Origin: Lachnospiraceae bacterium
GTDB lineage: Bacteria; Bacillota; Clostridia; Lachnospirales; Lachnospiraceae
Reading direction: 5' to 3'
DNA: 33,553 nt
Assembly (NCBI GenBank): GCA_017483735.1
Contig: JAFUVF010000045.1
Span: forward strand, 1 to 33,553
This document shows positions 15,864-24,345 of the stretch, piece after piece. Each line of letters begins with the position of its first letter. Position 1 is the stretch's first letter. Below the pieces are notes generated by a model. It made no database searches and was not told the origin of the DNA. It saw only the letters and a list, made by a program, of their open reading frames with translations. A program made the position numbers and the translations under genes.

Positions 15864-17015
15864 TTACTTTATAAGTCTCTTTACTGCGTTTGCCACTTCC
15901 TCGGCAACCTTGGGATTGAAGGCTTCGGGCATAATGTTGGTTTCCGACAGCTCTTCTTCGGGAACGAGGGCTGCTATAGCCTCCGCAGCGGCAAGCTTCA
16001 TCTCCTCGGTAATCTGTCTTGCTCTTCCCTCCAGGGCACCCTTGAATATTCCGGGGAATGCCACCACATTGTTTATCTGGTTCGGGAAATCACTTCTTCC
16101 TGTGCCGATAATCCTTGCTCCGGCCTCCTTTGCCGCATCCGGCATAATCTCGGGAACGGGATTTGAAAGGGCAAATATTATGGCATCCTTGTTCATGGAG
16201 GCAGCCATTTCCTTTGTAACTATTCCGGGAGCGGATACGCCGATGAATATATCGGCGCCCTTAAGTCCATCTGCAAGTGAGCCGGTCTCGTTATTAGGGT
16301 TTGTAACCTCAGCCATCTCCTTTTTGACGGAATTTAAGTTCTCTGAGGACTTGGAAATAATGCCCTTTCTGTCGCAGAGCAGTATGTTCTTGAAGCCGTA
16401 TCTCAAAAGAAGCTTTGCAATGGCAACACCGGCGCTTCCCGCACCGCTTATGACAATCTTGCAGGATTCCTTCTCCTTCTTTATTATCTTTAAGGAATTG
16501 ATGATACCCGCAAGCACAACTATTGCGGTACCGTGCTGGTCATCATGGAACACGGGGATGTCGAGAGTGGCTTTCAGTCTCTCCTCAATCTCAAAGCATC
16601 TGGGAGCGGAAATGTCCTCAAGATTTATTCCGCCGAAGGCGGGAGCTATCTGGGTAACAGCCTTAATAATCTCCTCGGTGTCCTGAGTATCGAGGCATAT
16701 GGGAAATGCGTTCACTCCGCCAAACTCCTTGAAAAGTACAGCTTTTCCCTCCATGACGGGCATTGCGGCATAGGGACCGATATTACCTAACCCTAAAACT
16801 GCGCTTCCGTCGGATACCACGGCTACTGTATTCGCCTTGATAGTATACTTGTATGCAGCCTCCTTGTCCTTTGCTATAACCTTGCAGGGCTCCGCCACTC
16901 CCGGGGTGTAGGCTATGGATAAATCCTCCCTGCTCTTTACGGGCGCCTTCGCCACGGTGTTTATTTTTCCGTTCCACTCCTCGTGGAGCTTCAATGCCTT
17001 TTCGTTTACATCCAT
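15864..17015 (-). CDS. NAD(P)-dependent malic enzyme (decarboxylating malate dehydrogenase)
   Basis: The enzyme converts malate to pyruvate and CO2 with reduction of NAD(P). The 383-residue short form carries SIAYTPGVAEPC with the catalytic Tyr, the VVSDGSAVLGLGNIGP motif, Lys in VMEGKAVLFKEFGG, the metal ligands in NLEDISAPRCFEIE and FHDDQHGTA, the Rossmann motif GAGSAGVAIAKLL and the late SNPVPEI. Nothing essential is missing. Coenzyme preference cannot be decided safely; an Asp ends the second Rossmann strand (LLCDRKG), which leans to NAD. The ATG follows AAGGAAAGGA, and a good promoter lies about 60 bp upstream. DUF4364 follows by 1 bp and may be a linked regulator. Confidence 0.93.
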   Translation of the reverse strand: MDVNEKALKLHEEWNGKINTVAKAPVKSREDLSIAYTPGVAEPCKVIAKDKEAAYKYTIKANTVAVVSDGSAVLGLGNIGPYAAMPVMEGKAVLFKEFGGVNAFPICLDTQDTEEIIKAVTQIAPAFGGINLEDISAPRCFEIEERLKATLDIPVFHDDQHGTAIVVLAGIINSLKIIKKEKESCKIVISGAGSAGVAIAKLLLRYGFKNILLCDRKGIISKSSENLNSVKKEMAEVTNPNNETGSLADGLKGADIFIGVSAPGIVTKEMAASMNKDAIIFALSNPVPEIMPDAAKEAGARIIGTGRSDFPNQINNVVAFPGIFKGALEGRARQITEEMKLAAAEAIAALVPEEELSETNIMPEAFNPKVAEEVANAVKRLIK

Positions 17016-17073
17016 TTCAACAGTTCCTTTCCTTAAAGATAAGAGATTTGTTTAGTTATAAAAATCATTTTTT

Positions 17074-17102
17074 ATGATACAGCATAACCTGTTTTCTTTC
17101 AA
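17074..17102 (-). promoter_or_regulatory. Housekeeping promoter for the malic enzyme-DUF4364 operon
   Basis: On the minus strand, TTGAAA (17102-17097), a 17-bp spacer and TATCAT (17079-17074): 5 of 6 matches at both boxes. It lies at a fitting distance before the malic enzyme ATG at 17015. Confidence 0.7.
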
Positions 17103-17229
17103 TAAAAAATTCTTTCAAAAAGGGACTTCACAAATTTAAATAAGTGTGTTAATATTTTTGTGTCAAAAATCAAAATAATCTTGTTAGTAATTTTCCCGAT
17201 GTATATACAAATTTTTTCAGGAGGAATTT

Positions 17230-18714
17230 ATGCGAGAAAAATTAGAAGCCGTTTCCCTTGTTGAGCTCAAGGAGCTTGCAAAGTCAAAGGGAATTAAGAT
17301 CTCGGCAGGTATGAAGAAGTCAGACGTGATCGATGCTATTCTGGCGTGGAACGAGAGTGCTACTGCGGAGGAAAAGCCTGCGAAGAGAAGAGGGAGACCC
17401 AGAAAAAATCCGGAGGAAAAAAAGACTGAGGACAGCACTCAGACCGTAGTGCAACAGGCACCGCAGCAGACCCTTTCACAGCAGAACAGCTCCTATCAGC
17501 AGGGGGGCTATGCCGGAAGAGGAGAGAACACTACTTATAACAGGAACAATGAGGTATATGATTCGACCTCATATCCCAAGGAGCTGGATTCCGGCGAGGA
17601 GGCATACGGTATTCTGGAGGTAATGCCCGACGGATACGGATTTATCCGATGTGAAAATTATCTTCCTGGAGATAACGATGTGTATGTGGCTCCTTCGCAG
17701 ATCAGACGCTTCGGGCTTAAGACCGGAGATATCCTAAGAGGAAACAAGCGTATCAAGACCATGCAGGAGAAATTTGCGGCGTTACTTTTTGTGGATACCA
17801 TAAACGGCTATACTCCGGAGGAATGTGCGAGGCGCAGAGCCTTTGAGGATATGACCCCCATATTCCCGGACGAGAGGATTAAGCTGGAGACACCCGGATG
17901 CGACGTGGCAATGAGGGTTATGGATTTGGTTTGTCCGGTGGGAAAGGGACAGAGAGGCATGATCGTTTCCCCACCAAAGGCAGGTAAGACAACGCTCCTA
18001 AAGGCGGTTGCAAAGAGCATACTCCGCATGAATCCGGATATGCATATGCTGATACTTCTGATAGATGAGCGCCCGGAGGAGGTTACGGATATCAAGGAGG
18101 CAATAAGGGGCAGGAATGTGGAGGTAATATATTCCACATTTGATGAGCTTCCTGAGCATCACAAGAGAGTTTCCGAGATGGTTATAGAGAGGGCAAAGCG
18201 CCTTGTCGAGCATGGAAAGGATGTAGTGATACTCTTAGACAGCATTACCCGTCTCACAAGAGCGTACAATCAGGTGGTTCCCCCTTCGGGAAGAACCTTG
18301 TCCGGTGGTCTTGACCCCTCTGCGCTCCATATGCCGAAGAGATTTTTCGGCGCCGCCAGAAACATAAGAGAGGGAGGTTCGCTTACCATACTTGCGACGG
18401 CTCTTGTGGAAACCGGAAGTAAGATGGATGATGTTGTTTACGAGGAATTCAAGGGAACCGGTAATATGGAAATGGTGCTTGACAGGAGACTTTCGGAAAA
18501 GAGGATATTCCCTGCGATAGACCTTGCAAAGTCCAGTACACGAAGAGAGGATCTGCTTCTGTCGGAGGATGAGCTGGATGCCATAAATATAATGAGAAGG
18601 GCATTGAACGGCCTAAAGCCCGATGAAGCTACGGATAAGATACTTGATATATTCGCTCATACGAGGAATAATGTCGAGTTCGTAAATGTGGTAAAGAAGA
18701 ACAAGTTTATCTAA
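17230..18714 (+). CDS. rho: Transcription termination factor Rho with a basic and Q/N-rich insertion
   Basis: Rho is the hexameric RNA helicase of factor-dependent termination. The 494-residue protein has the N-terminal Rho helical domain (1-43, [15 protein letters not shown]), a linker (44-123), the RNA-binding cold-shock domain ([31 protein letters not shown]), the ATPase with P-loop [38 protein letters not shown], the Q-loop region ([11 protein letters not shown]) and the R-loop ([15 protein letters not shown]). The linker starts with an AT-hook-like [10 protein letters not shown] and then runs Q/N-rich from about 71 to 108. A strong SD (GGAGGA) precedes the ATG. The upstream 127 bases hold only a weak promoter match (TTGTTA at 17181, TATACA at 17204). 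Its usual neighbour rpmE is displaced by two inserted genes. Confidence 0.96.
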   Translation: MREKLEAVSLVELKELAKSKGIKISAGMKKSDVIDAILAWNESATAEEKPAKRRGRPRKNPEEKKTEDSTQTVVQQAPQQTLSQQNSSYQQGGYAGRGENTTYNRNNEVYDSTSYPKELDSGEEAYGILEVMPDGYGFIRCENYLPGDNDVYVAPSQIRRFGLKTGDILRGNKRIKTMQEKFAALLFVDTINGYTPEECARRRAFEDMTPIFPDERIKLETPGCDVAMRVMDLVCPVGKGQRGMIVSPPKAGKTTLLKAVAKSILRMNPDMHMLILLIDERPEEVTDIKEAIRGRNVEVIYSTFDELPEHHKRVSEMVIERAKRLVEHGKDVVILLDSITRLTRAYNQVVPPSGRTLSGGLDPSALHMPKRFFGAARNIREGGSLTILATALVETGSKMDDVVYEEFKGTGNMEMVLDRRLSEKRIFPAIDLAKSSTRREDLLLSEDELDAINIMRRALNGLKPDEATDKILDIFAHTRNNVEFVNVVKKNKFI

Positions 18715-18735
18715 GGAAAGTCATAAAACAAAGAA

Positions 18736-21024
18736 TTAACGGGATGCCAAGAGCGCTTCAAAGCTTGAGGCATCCTTTGGTTTTCCGTAGAAATATCCCT
18801 GTGCATGGCGTATGCCGAAGTCCTTTATTATACCGTCCTGTTCCTCATTCTCAATGCCGACTGCGGTAAGGTCAATGTTAAGAGTTCGTGCAAGGGAGGC
18901 TATGGAGCCTACAAGCTTTGCACTGCTTTCATTTTTCTCTATGCCATCCACGAGGGAACGTGCAAGCTTTATCACGCTGAAGCCGCATTTGAGCACATAG
19001 GATAGATTGATGTCGCCACCGCCGAATTCGTTTATGGAGAGGACGAAGCCATATTTTTCGAGAGCGTTTAAGGTATCCGCAGCAGAGTCTGCGGCTCCCA
19101 TTATAACCTCGTTGCTGACGTCAAGAATGACATCGGAGGGAGGAAGGCATAATTCCTCAGTAAGATTTATAAGCGTCTCTATGAACTCTGAATCAAGTAA
19201 CTGCAATGGAGAGAGATTGATTGTGACAGTGAGAGGCTTTTTGTATATTCCTCTCCATACTGCACATTGTCTTAGGGCGGTATCCGCTATCCATATTCCC
19301 AGACGGTTCATAAGCCCGGTTTCCTCTGCAATGGGGATAAGCTCCGCGGGGGAGTAGTCGCCTATGACGGCATTGTTTAGACGGGGGAATACCTCCATAC
19401 CCACAATCTCCTCCGCAAATACATCAATCTGTGGCTGGTACTCCAAAGTAAAGTCCTTTGCGGGATTGGCATCACGCATAAAGGATTCGAGCAGCCTTCT
19501 TTTTTCCGTGGATTCGAAAAGCCCAAAGTCAAAGAATTTGAAATCATCACGTCTGTGGCTCTGCTTTACCTCATACATTGCCGCATCCGCATATTGCAAA
19601 AGCGCATCTGTTCTTGTGGAGTCCTCCGGATATGAGGAAATTCCTATGCTTCCGGAGAGGTTAAAGATGTAATTTTCCACAATTAACGGAGTGTTAAATA
19701 ATGTCTGAATGCGTCTTGCGGCGCTCTCAATCTCTCCCCTGTCGTTAAAGCCGGAGCAGAGGATCAAAAATTCGTCTCCGCCGGTTCTAAAGGAAATATA
19801 ATTGTCAGGAAGCCGCAGCATACGCTCGCCGAATGCCGCAAGAACCTTGTCGCCCATATCGTGTCCGTAGGTGTCGTTTATGGGCTTGAAGTGGTTTAAG
19901 TCAATGCTAAAGACCGCAAAGATGGAATCATTTTCATTTGCTTCGGTTGAAAGCTTTTCCATAATCCGGGAAGCGTGGCGGCGGTTATAAAGACCTGTCA
20001 GAATGTCTGTGGAGGACAGCTTTTCAAGCTCATCATTAGCCCTTTGCAGATCGCTTGTCTTTGCGGCAACCTGCTCCTCCAAAGAGGTTGTGAGCTCCCT
20101 CTCCTTTTCCAAAAGATCCTCGCTAAGCATATTGCTCCTGTAGGTGGAAATCATTATGAGATAGGCAAGGAGCGCAATCAATATGTAGAAAAACTCCGTT
20201 TGGGTAAAGAAACCGGAAATGCAGAGAAGCAAAGCTACAAAGGCGCCTATAAGGATGAACGCACGGTTTCGTATGAAGCTTTTTTCCGAGTAATCCTGTT
20301 GCTTAAGACTATATGCATACTGTCTTACGGACTGGATAAGGATTCCTAAGGACATAAGCACCATAAAAAGCATATACAGCAGGTCGAGATAGATATTCTC
20401 AGGTTCGTCGCCCAAAGCCTCCACATAGGTATATTGGAAGTCGAGGACAATATAGGCTAAAATCCCAAATACAATGAGATTGGTGCCTCTTTTGATCATG
20501 GAGGAGCCCATAAGATATATAATGCGTGCTCCAAGCACAATGATGAAGAAGTTTATAAAAAAGTACAGATAAACCCTAAGATAGGTATGTGTATCAAGGC
20601 TGCTTTCATTTGTGAGGAGCTGCAAAAGCTTTCTTAAGCATACAAAGCCAACTATGGATATAACGAAGGTATTTATAGCGGTAAGCAGCAGATCCTTTCC
20701 GGGGAGCTTTAAATACAGGAAGGTTGCAATGGAAAGCCCGAAGAAGTAGTTCGGGAAAACGTAGAGATTACGCACAAATACCGTAAGGGGCTCCGTGTGC
20801 AGTATATAATTGTTGAAGAAGAGTATAATATCCGCAACAGCCCATGAGGCTATGCCGAGCATCATCAAAAATGCCGTGTATTTAAAGCGGTCGAGAGTTT
20901 TAAGGCAGGCGATTATGAGAACTACAGCAAGAGCTGCCGTAAGCGGGGAGAAGAACTCGGTAAAAAAAGAACTTCCCAAAAGCGTGCTTACAAAAAAAAC
21001 ATATATATGATATAAGAACAGCAA
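18736..21024 (-). CDS. Membrane GGDEF diguanylate cyclase with degenerate EAL domain
   Basis: The N-terminal 300 residues hold about eight hydrophobic helices, an unidentified membrane sensor. A short coiled coil (300-336) leads to a GGDEF domain with intact RTGGDEF (415-419) and STDILTGLYNRR, so c-di-GMP synthesis is expected; no RxxD inhibitory site lies at the canonical spacing. The C-terminal EAL domain keeps its fold but lost catalytic residues: EAL reads EVF (544-546), DDFG reads NEFG, KID reads KLA, and AEGVE reads AVGIE. It should not hydrolyse c-di-GMP. The TTG at 21024 is the longest in-frame start, but a better ATG with SD at 21052 is out of frame by one base, with an 8-T run (20992-20999) between (see findings). 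Convergent with rho, 21 bp apart. Confidence 0.88.
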   Translation of the reverse strand: MLFLYHIYVFFVSTLLGSSFFTEFFSPLTAALAVVLIIACLKTLDRFKYTAFLMMLGIASWAVADIILFFNNYILHTEPLTVFVRNLYVFPNYFFGLSIATFLYLKLPGKDLLLTAINTFVISIVGFVCLRKLLQLLTNESSLDTHTYLRVYLYFFINFFIIVLGARIIYLMGSSMIKRGTNLIVFGILAYIVLDFQYTYVEALGDEPENIYLDLLYMLFMVLMSLGILIQSVRQYAYSLKQQDYSEKSFIRNRAFILIGAFVALLLCISGFFTQTEFFYILIALLAYLIMISTYRSNMLSEDLLEKERELTTSLEEQVAAKTSDLQRANDELEKLSSTDILTGLYNRRHASRIMEKLSTEANENDSIFAVFSIDLNHFKPINDTYGHDMGDKVLAAFGERMLRLPDNYISFRTGGDEFLILCSGFNDRGEIESAARRIQTLFNTPLIVENYIFNLSGSIGISSYPEDSTRTDALLQYADAAMYEVKQSHRRDDFKFFDFGLFESTEKRRLLESFMRDANPAKDFTLEYQPQIDVFAEEIVGMEVFPRLNNAVIGDYSPAELIPIAEETGLMNRLGIWIADTALRQCAVWRGIYKKPLTVTINLSPLQLLDSEFIETLINLTEELCLPPSDVILDVSNEVIMGAADSAADTLNALEKYGFVLSINEFGGGDINLSYVLKCGFSVIKLARSLVDGIEKNESSAKLVGSIASLARTLNIDLTAVGIENEEQDGIIKDFGIRHAQGYFYGKPKDASSFEALLASR

Positions 21025-21086
21025 AAAGCAGCCCCTTTTTAAGCTTTGTCATCAAAACAACCCCCAAAAATGAAATATTTGGGTAT

Positions 21087-21115
21087 AGTTTAACATAAAT
21101 ATGAGTATTTGGCAA
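21087..21115 (-). promoter_or_regulatory. Promoter for the GGDEF-EAL gene
   Basis: On the minus strand, TTGCCA (21115-21110), 17-bp spacer ending in TGT, then TAAACT (21092-21087). Transcription from about 21080 gives a 28-nt leader to the ATG at 21052, with GGGGG 8 bp before that ATG. This supports 21052 as the original start. Confidence 0.5.
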
Positions 21116-21142
21116 AAGATATATGATAAATTGGAGTGTTAC

Positions 21143-21171
21143 TTGCGTCTGGCGAAACTTTGAGGTATCAT
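21143..21171 (+). promoter_or_regulatory. Candidate promoter for the sulfatase-fold gene
   Basis: TTGCGT at 21143-21148, 17-bp spacer, TATCAT at 21166-21171. The -10 is good and the -35 is moderate. The leader to the ATG at 21224 would be about 46 nt. Confidence 0.4.
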
Positions 21172-21223
21172 ATAAAACGATTTTACAAATTGATCATACA
21201 AACAAATAATATGGAGGAATACA

Positions 21224-22906
21224 ATGAAAGAGGCTTTAAAAGGCTTAAGAAAGAATAAGGCATATGAGAGCCTGTTAATTTTGGGTTTTTTGTTTGCATT
21301 TATGATAACGATATTTGAACCCTTATGCATTTTCTTTGAAAATAAAAAGGAATATGTATATGATGTATATAGCCTGATACCGGTTTGCCTGATGCTTTTT
21401 TTATGTATTTTTGCTGTCGAACTGGCTGCCTTCACAGTTTTCAGTATAATGAACGATAAATTATCATATTTTGTCCTGCTTTCATTTTTTGCCGTCACAA
21501 TCTGTCTCTATGTTCAAGGGAATTTTTTTGTAGGAAAGCTTCCAATAATGGATGGCAGAGAAGTAGTATGGAACGAATATTATCCTCAGTATGTACAAAG
21601 TGCGCTGATTTGGGGGGGCATTATTGCGGTTGTATTTATTGCCGCACATATACTTAAAAAAGATAAAATGCTTAAGATTGTCAGGATTGTGAGCTTTGTT
21701 CTGCTGGCGATATTTTCCGTCACGGTGGTTACTACTGGAATCGTGACGAAGGGTTATGAGAAGAATCTTGATATATATCTTACATCCAATAATGTCATGG
21801 ATTATTCAAATGACAAAAATTTTATAATAATTGTGATGGATATGGCAAGGGGAGAATATGAAAAGGCAGCGCTTGATAATAATCAGGAATTTAGAGAGAG
21901 CTTTAAGGATTTTACTTACTATGACAATTATGCCAGCGGATATTTTTTTACTGACTTTGCCCTCCCATTGATAATTAGCGGTGAATGGTTTGAAGGGCAG
22001 GAGAGATATGATGATTACAATAAGCATGCTTTCTATAAATCGGACTTTATCGGGCAAATGAAAAAAAACGGCTATAAATTAGGCTTATACACGGACAATG
22101 CAAATACTAATACTGAGGATTCCCTCATTTATCAGAATGCGGTAAATACAGTGCCTAAGCTGGCACATCCCGTGATTTTTTCAAAGGTATGGCTCAAAAT
22201 GGTCGCATATAAATATTTTCCGTTTTTTTTGAAAAAATACGTTCAGGTATATCCGAACGAATTTAATCAATATTTTGAGTATGATAATAATTACAGAAAA
22301 TGGAATTTTGCCGAAAGCAATATCTTTTTTTACAGAGAATGTAAAAATCTGAAATATAACGTAGACAGGGATCCGCAGTTTAAGCTTATACATTTGAAAG
22401 GGGTTCATGTACCATTTGATATGATAGACCCGGAAACGGATGAGTGGGTTCCTACATTATCCTATGATGATTCCATAAAGTCAATGGATATAATGATGGA
22501 GGCATATTTAAACAGACTTAAGGAGGATGGGGTTTATGATAATTCGGTAATTATTTTTATGTCGGATCACGGTGTGAGCTTTGACGGCATGCATGAAATG
22601 TGGGAGCGTCAGGATTCCTTTTTGATGATAAAAGGCTTTGATGAGCATCACGACATATTGCAGATAAATAGTGCGCCAATCTCTCAGGCGGATTTGAAGG
22701 ATTCATATTATGAGCTGTTAAATGGCAAAGGCGGAGGAGAGATTTTCAAGTGGAATGAAGGAGATGAAAGGGAGAGGCGTATAATTTATACAGACTATGA
22801 TTATGTAATGAAAGAATGCATAATAAAGGGGGACTCTAAAGACACAAATTATATTTTTACCGGCAATGAATATGGGGAGGCCATAATAGGGAAGTTCCAC
22901 AGATGA
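21224..22906 (+). CDS. Membrane-anchored sulfatase/alkaline-phosphatase-fold hydrolase or transferase
   Basis: This 560-residue protein has about five N-terminal membrane helices (to about residue 175) and an extracellular domain of the alkaline phosphatase superfamily, like LTA synthase or phosphoethanolamine transferases. Metal-site features are FIIIVMDMARGE (D206), a likely nucleophile Thr in SGYFFTDFALPLIISG, HLKGVHVPF and SDHG (447-450). It probably moves or cleaves a phospho-group on a surface polymer; the substrate is unknown. The DNA is visibly more AT-rich than its neighbours (many AAA, AAT, TAT codons), which suggests transfer. It sits with the GGDEF gene between rho and rpmE. SD GGAGG precedes the ATG at normal spacing. 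Confidence 0.8.
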   Translation: MKEALKGLRKNKAYESLLILGFLFAFMITIFEPLCIFFENKKEYVYDVYSLIPVCLMLFLCIFAVELAAFTVFSIMNDKLSYFVLLSFFAVTICLYVQGNFFVGKLPIMDGREVVWNEYYPQYVQSALIWGGIIAVVFIAAHILKKDKMLKIVRIVSFVLLAIFSVTVVTTGIVTKGYEKNLDIYLTSNNVMDYSNDKNFIIIVMDMARGEYEKAALDNNQEFRESFKDFTYYDNYASGYFFTDFALPLIISGEWFEGQERYDDYNKHAFYKSDFIGQMKKNGYKLGLYTDNANTNTEDSLIYQNAVNTVPKLAHPVIFSKVWLKMVAYKYFPFFLKKYVQVYPNEFNQYFEYDNNYRKWNFAESNIFFYRECKNLKYNVDRDPQFKLIHLKGVHVPFDMIDPETDEWVPTLSYDDSIKSMDIMMEAYLNRLKEDGVYDNSVIIFMSDHGVSFDGMHEMWERQDSFLMIKGFDEHHDILQINSAPISQADLKDSYYELLNGKGGGEIFKWNEGDERERRIIYTDYDYVMKECIIKGDSKDTNYIFTGNEYGEAIIGKFHR

Positions 22907-22951
22907 TTTGGTTATGGACAAATTTTATGGGACATTTTTTGAAAAAAAGTG

Positions 22952-22980
22952 TTGCAACATACAAATCCTTATGCTACAAT
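22952..22980 (+). promoter_or_regulatory. Strong promoter for rpmE
   Basis: TTGCAA at 22952-22957, 17-bp spacer ending in TGC, TACAAT at 22975-22980 (5 of 6 plus extended -10). Predicted start near 22987, about 70 nt before rpmE. Confidence 0.75.
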
Positions 22981-22987
22981 TACAAAG

Positions 22988-23009
22988 CTGTCTGTGGTTC
23001 CATAGGCAG
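22988..23009 (+). ncRNA. Hairpin at the start of the rpmE leader (possible L31 leader)
   Basis: The predicted rpmE mRNA begins with a 9-bp hairpin: CTGTCTGTG pairs with CATAGGCAG (two G-U pairs) around a GTTC loop. Autoregulatory L31 leader RNAs are known in Firmicutes, so this may be the L31 binding site. Identity with a known family is not shown here. Confidence 0.45.
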
Positions 23010-23057
23010 TAGTGGATGAGAACGGATTATTAACATTTATATAGTGAGGTGATAAAG

Positions 23058-23264
23058 ATGAAGGAAGGAATTCATCCCCAGTACTATCAGGCAACCGTTA
23101 CCTGCAACTGCGGAAATACTTTCGTAACCGGTTCAACAAAGCCTGAAATCCACGTAGAAGTTTGCTCCAAGTGCCATTCATTCTACACAGGACAGCAGAA
23201 GTCGGCAAGGGCTGACGGACGTATAGACAGGTTCAACAAGAAGTACGGTATGAAGAGCGAGTAG
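23058..23264 (+). CDS. rpmE: 50S ribosomal protein L31 (zinc-binding form)
   Basis: The 68-residue protein matches bL31: [20 protein letters not shown] at the start, [12 protein letters not shown], and [10 protein letters not shown] near the end. The zinc ligands CxC and CxxC (CNCGN, CSKCH) are present, so this is the C-plus form. The ATG at 23058 follows GAGGTGA by 5 bp; an in-frame GTG three codons earlier overlaps that SD and is unlikely. It has its own promoter and a structured leader, and is followed by a hairpin terminator before yqhQ. Confidence 0.97.
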   Translation: MKEGIHPQYYQATVTCNCGNTFVTGSTKPEIHVEVCSKCHSFYTGQQKSARADGRIDRFNKKYGMKSE

Positions 23265-23272
23265 TATGGATT

Positions 23273-23308
23273 AAAGGGTTGAGGTTAATATCTCAGCCCT
23301 TTCTTGTA
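23273..23308 (+). terminator. Hairpin terminator after rpmE
   Basis: AAAGGGTTGAG (23273-23283) pairs with CTCAGCCCTTT (23292-23302) around an 8-base loop: 11 pairs with one G-U. The following tract is only moderately T-rich, so some read-through into yqhQ is likely. Confidence 0.65.
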
Positions 23309-23327
23309 TGTTCAAAAAAGGTGCATT

Positions 23328-24341
23328 ATGGCAAGGAAGAAGTCGAAGGACAGATGCTATTCGGGTATCGGCGGACAGGCGGTGCTTGAAGGCGTTATGA
23401 TGAAAAATAAGAATAAATACGCAGTGGCGGTAAGAAAGCCTGACGGAACCATAACTGTCAACGTTCAGGACTTCAACGACACGATTCCCGGAGAGACAAT
23501 AAAGAAGATTCCCTTCGTGAGAGGGGTGTTCAATTTCATAGATTCTTTGAGGCTTGGGATGAAATCCCTCAATTTCTCCGCATCCTTCTATGAGGAAGAG
23601 GAGGGCGGGGAGACCGGCTTTGACAGGTTCATAGACAAAATATCCGGAGGAAACACGGAGAGATTCCTCTCTGCGGTAACGACACTTATATCCATCGTGC
23701 TGGCGGTGGGAATATTTATTGTTTTCCCATATTTTGTTGCGGATTTCTTCCGTTCCTTTGTGAGGAACGAATCCCTGATGGCGGTGATCGAGGGGGCTTT
23801 GCGCATAATAATATTTCTTCTCTATGTGACCATAATAGGTAGAATGAAGGATATAAGAAGGCTCTATCAATACCATGGGGCGGAGCACAAGTGTATAAAC
23901 TGCATAGAAAGAGGCAGACCTCTTACGGTAAATAATGTAAAGCGCAGCAGCAGACTGCATAAGCGCTGCGGCACAAGCTTTATCTTCCTTGTCCTCTTTG
24001 TGAGCATTGTGCTTTTCTTCTTTATAAGAACCGACAATATATGGCAGAGAGTGCTGTATCGTATATTGCTGCTTCCCGTTGTGGCCGGAATATCCTACGA
24101 GATAATAAGGCTTGCGGGCAGATATGACAATATTTTTGTAAACATCATATCCGCTCCCGGAATGCTGATACAGAGGATAACCACAAAGGAACCCGACGAA
24201 TCCATGATAGAGGTGGCGATAACCTCGGTGCAGGCGGTGTTTGACTGGAGACAGTATCTATATGAAAACTTCGGCATCGATGCGGACATAAATTATGATG
24301 ACTATGAGCCGGAGGAAAAGGCCGGAGAAGCCGTGCAGTAA
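23328..24341 (+). CDS. yqhQ: DUF1385 membrane protein (YqhQ family)
   Basis: This 337-residue member of DUF1385 has an N-terminal domain starting YSGIGGQAVLEGVMM, four or so membrane helices between about 110 and 260, and the conserved HGAEHK...C and LHKRCGTSF motifs, which look like a metal or redox site. The biochemical role is not established as far as I know. I set the start at the ATG at 23328 behind AAGGTG; the longer frame from 23304 runs into the rpmE terminator. In clostridia it stands between rpmE and prmC, as here. prmC begins 4 bp after its stop. Confidence 0.9.
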   Translation: MARKKSKDRCYSGIGGQAVLEGVMMKNKNKYAVAVRKPDGTITVNVQDFNDTIPGETIKKIPFVRGVFNFIDSLRLGMKSLNFSASFYEEEEGGETGFDRFIDKISGGNTERFLSAVTTLISIVLAVGIFIVFPYFVADFFRSFVRNESLMAVIEGALRIIIFLLYVTIIGRMKDIRRLYQYHGAEHKCINCIERGRPLTVNNVKRSSRLHKRCGTSFIFLVLFVSIVLFFFIRTDNIWQRVLYRILLLPVVAGISYEIIRLAGRYDNIFVNIISAPGMLIQRITTKEPDESMIEVAITSVQAVFDWRQYLYENFGIDADINYDDYEPEEKAGEAVQ

Positions 24342-24345
24342 TAAT

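Noticed and set aside
15817..16686. 289-codon plus-strand open frame
   Set aside because: It lies fully antisense to malic enzyme and DUF4364, whose products have clear family motifs; the plus product is low-complexity and shows no SD.
23271..23960. 229-codon minus-strand open frame
   Set aside because: Antisense to yqhQ and crosses the rpmE terminator; no recognisable protein features.
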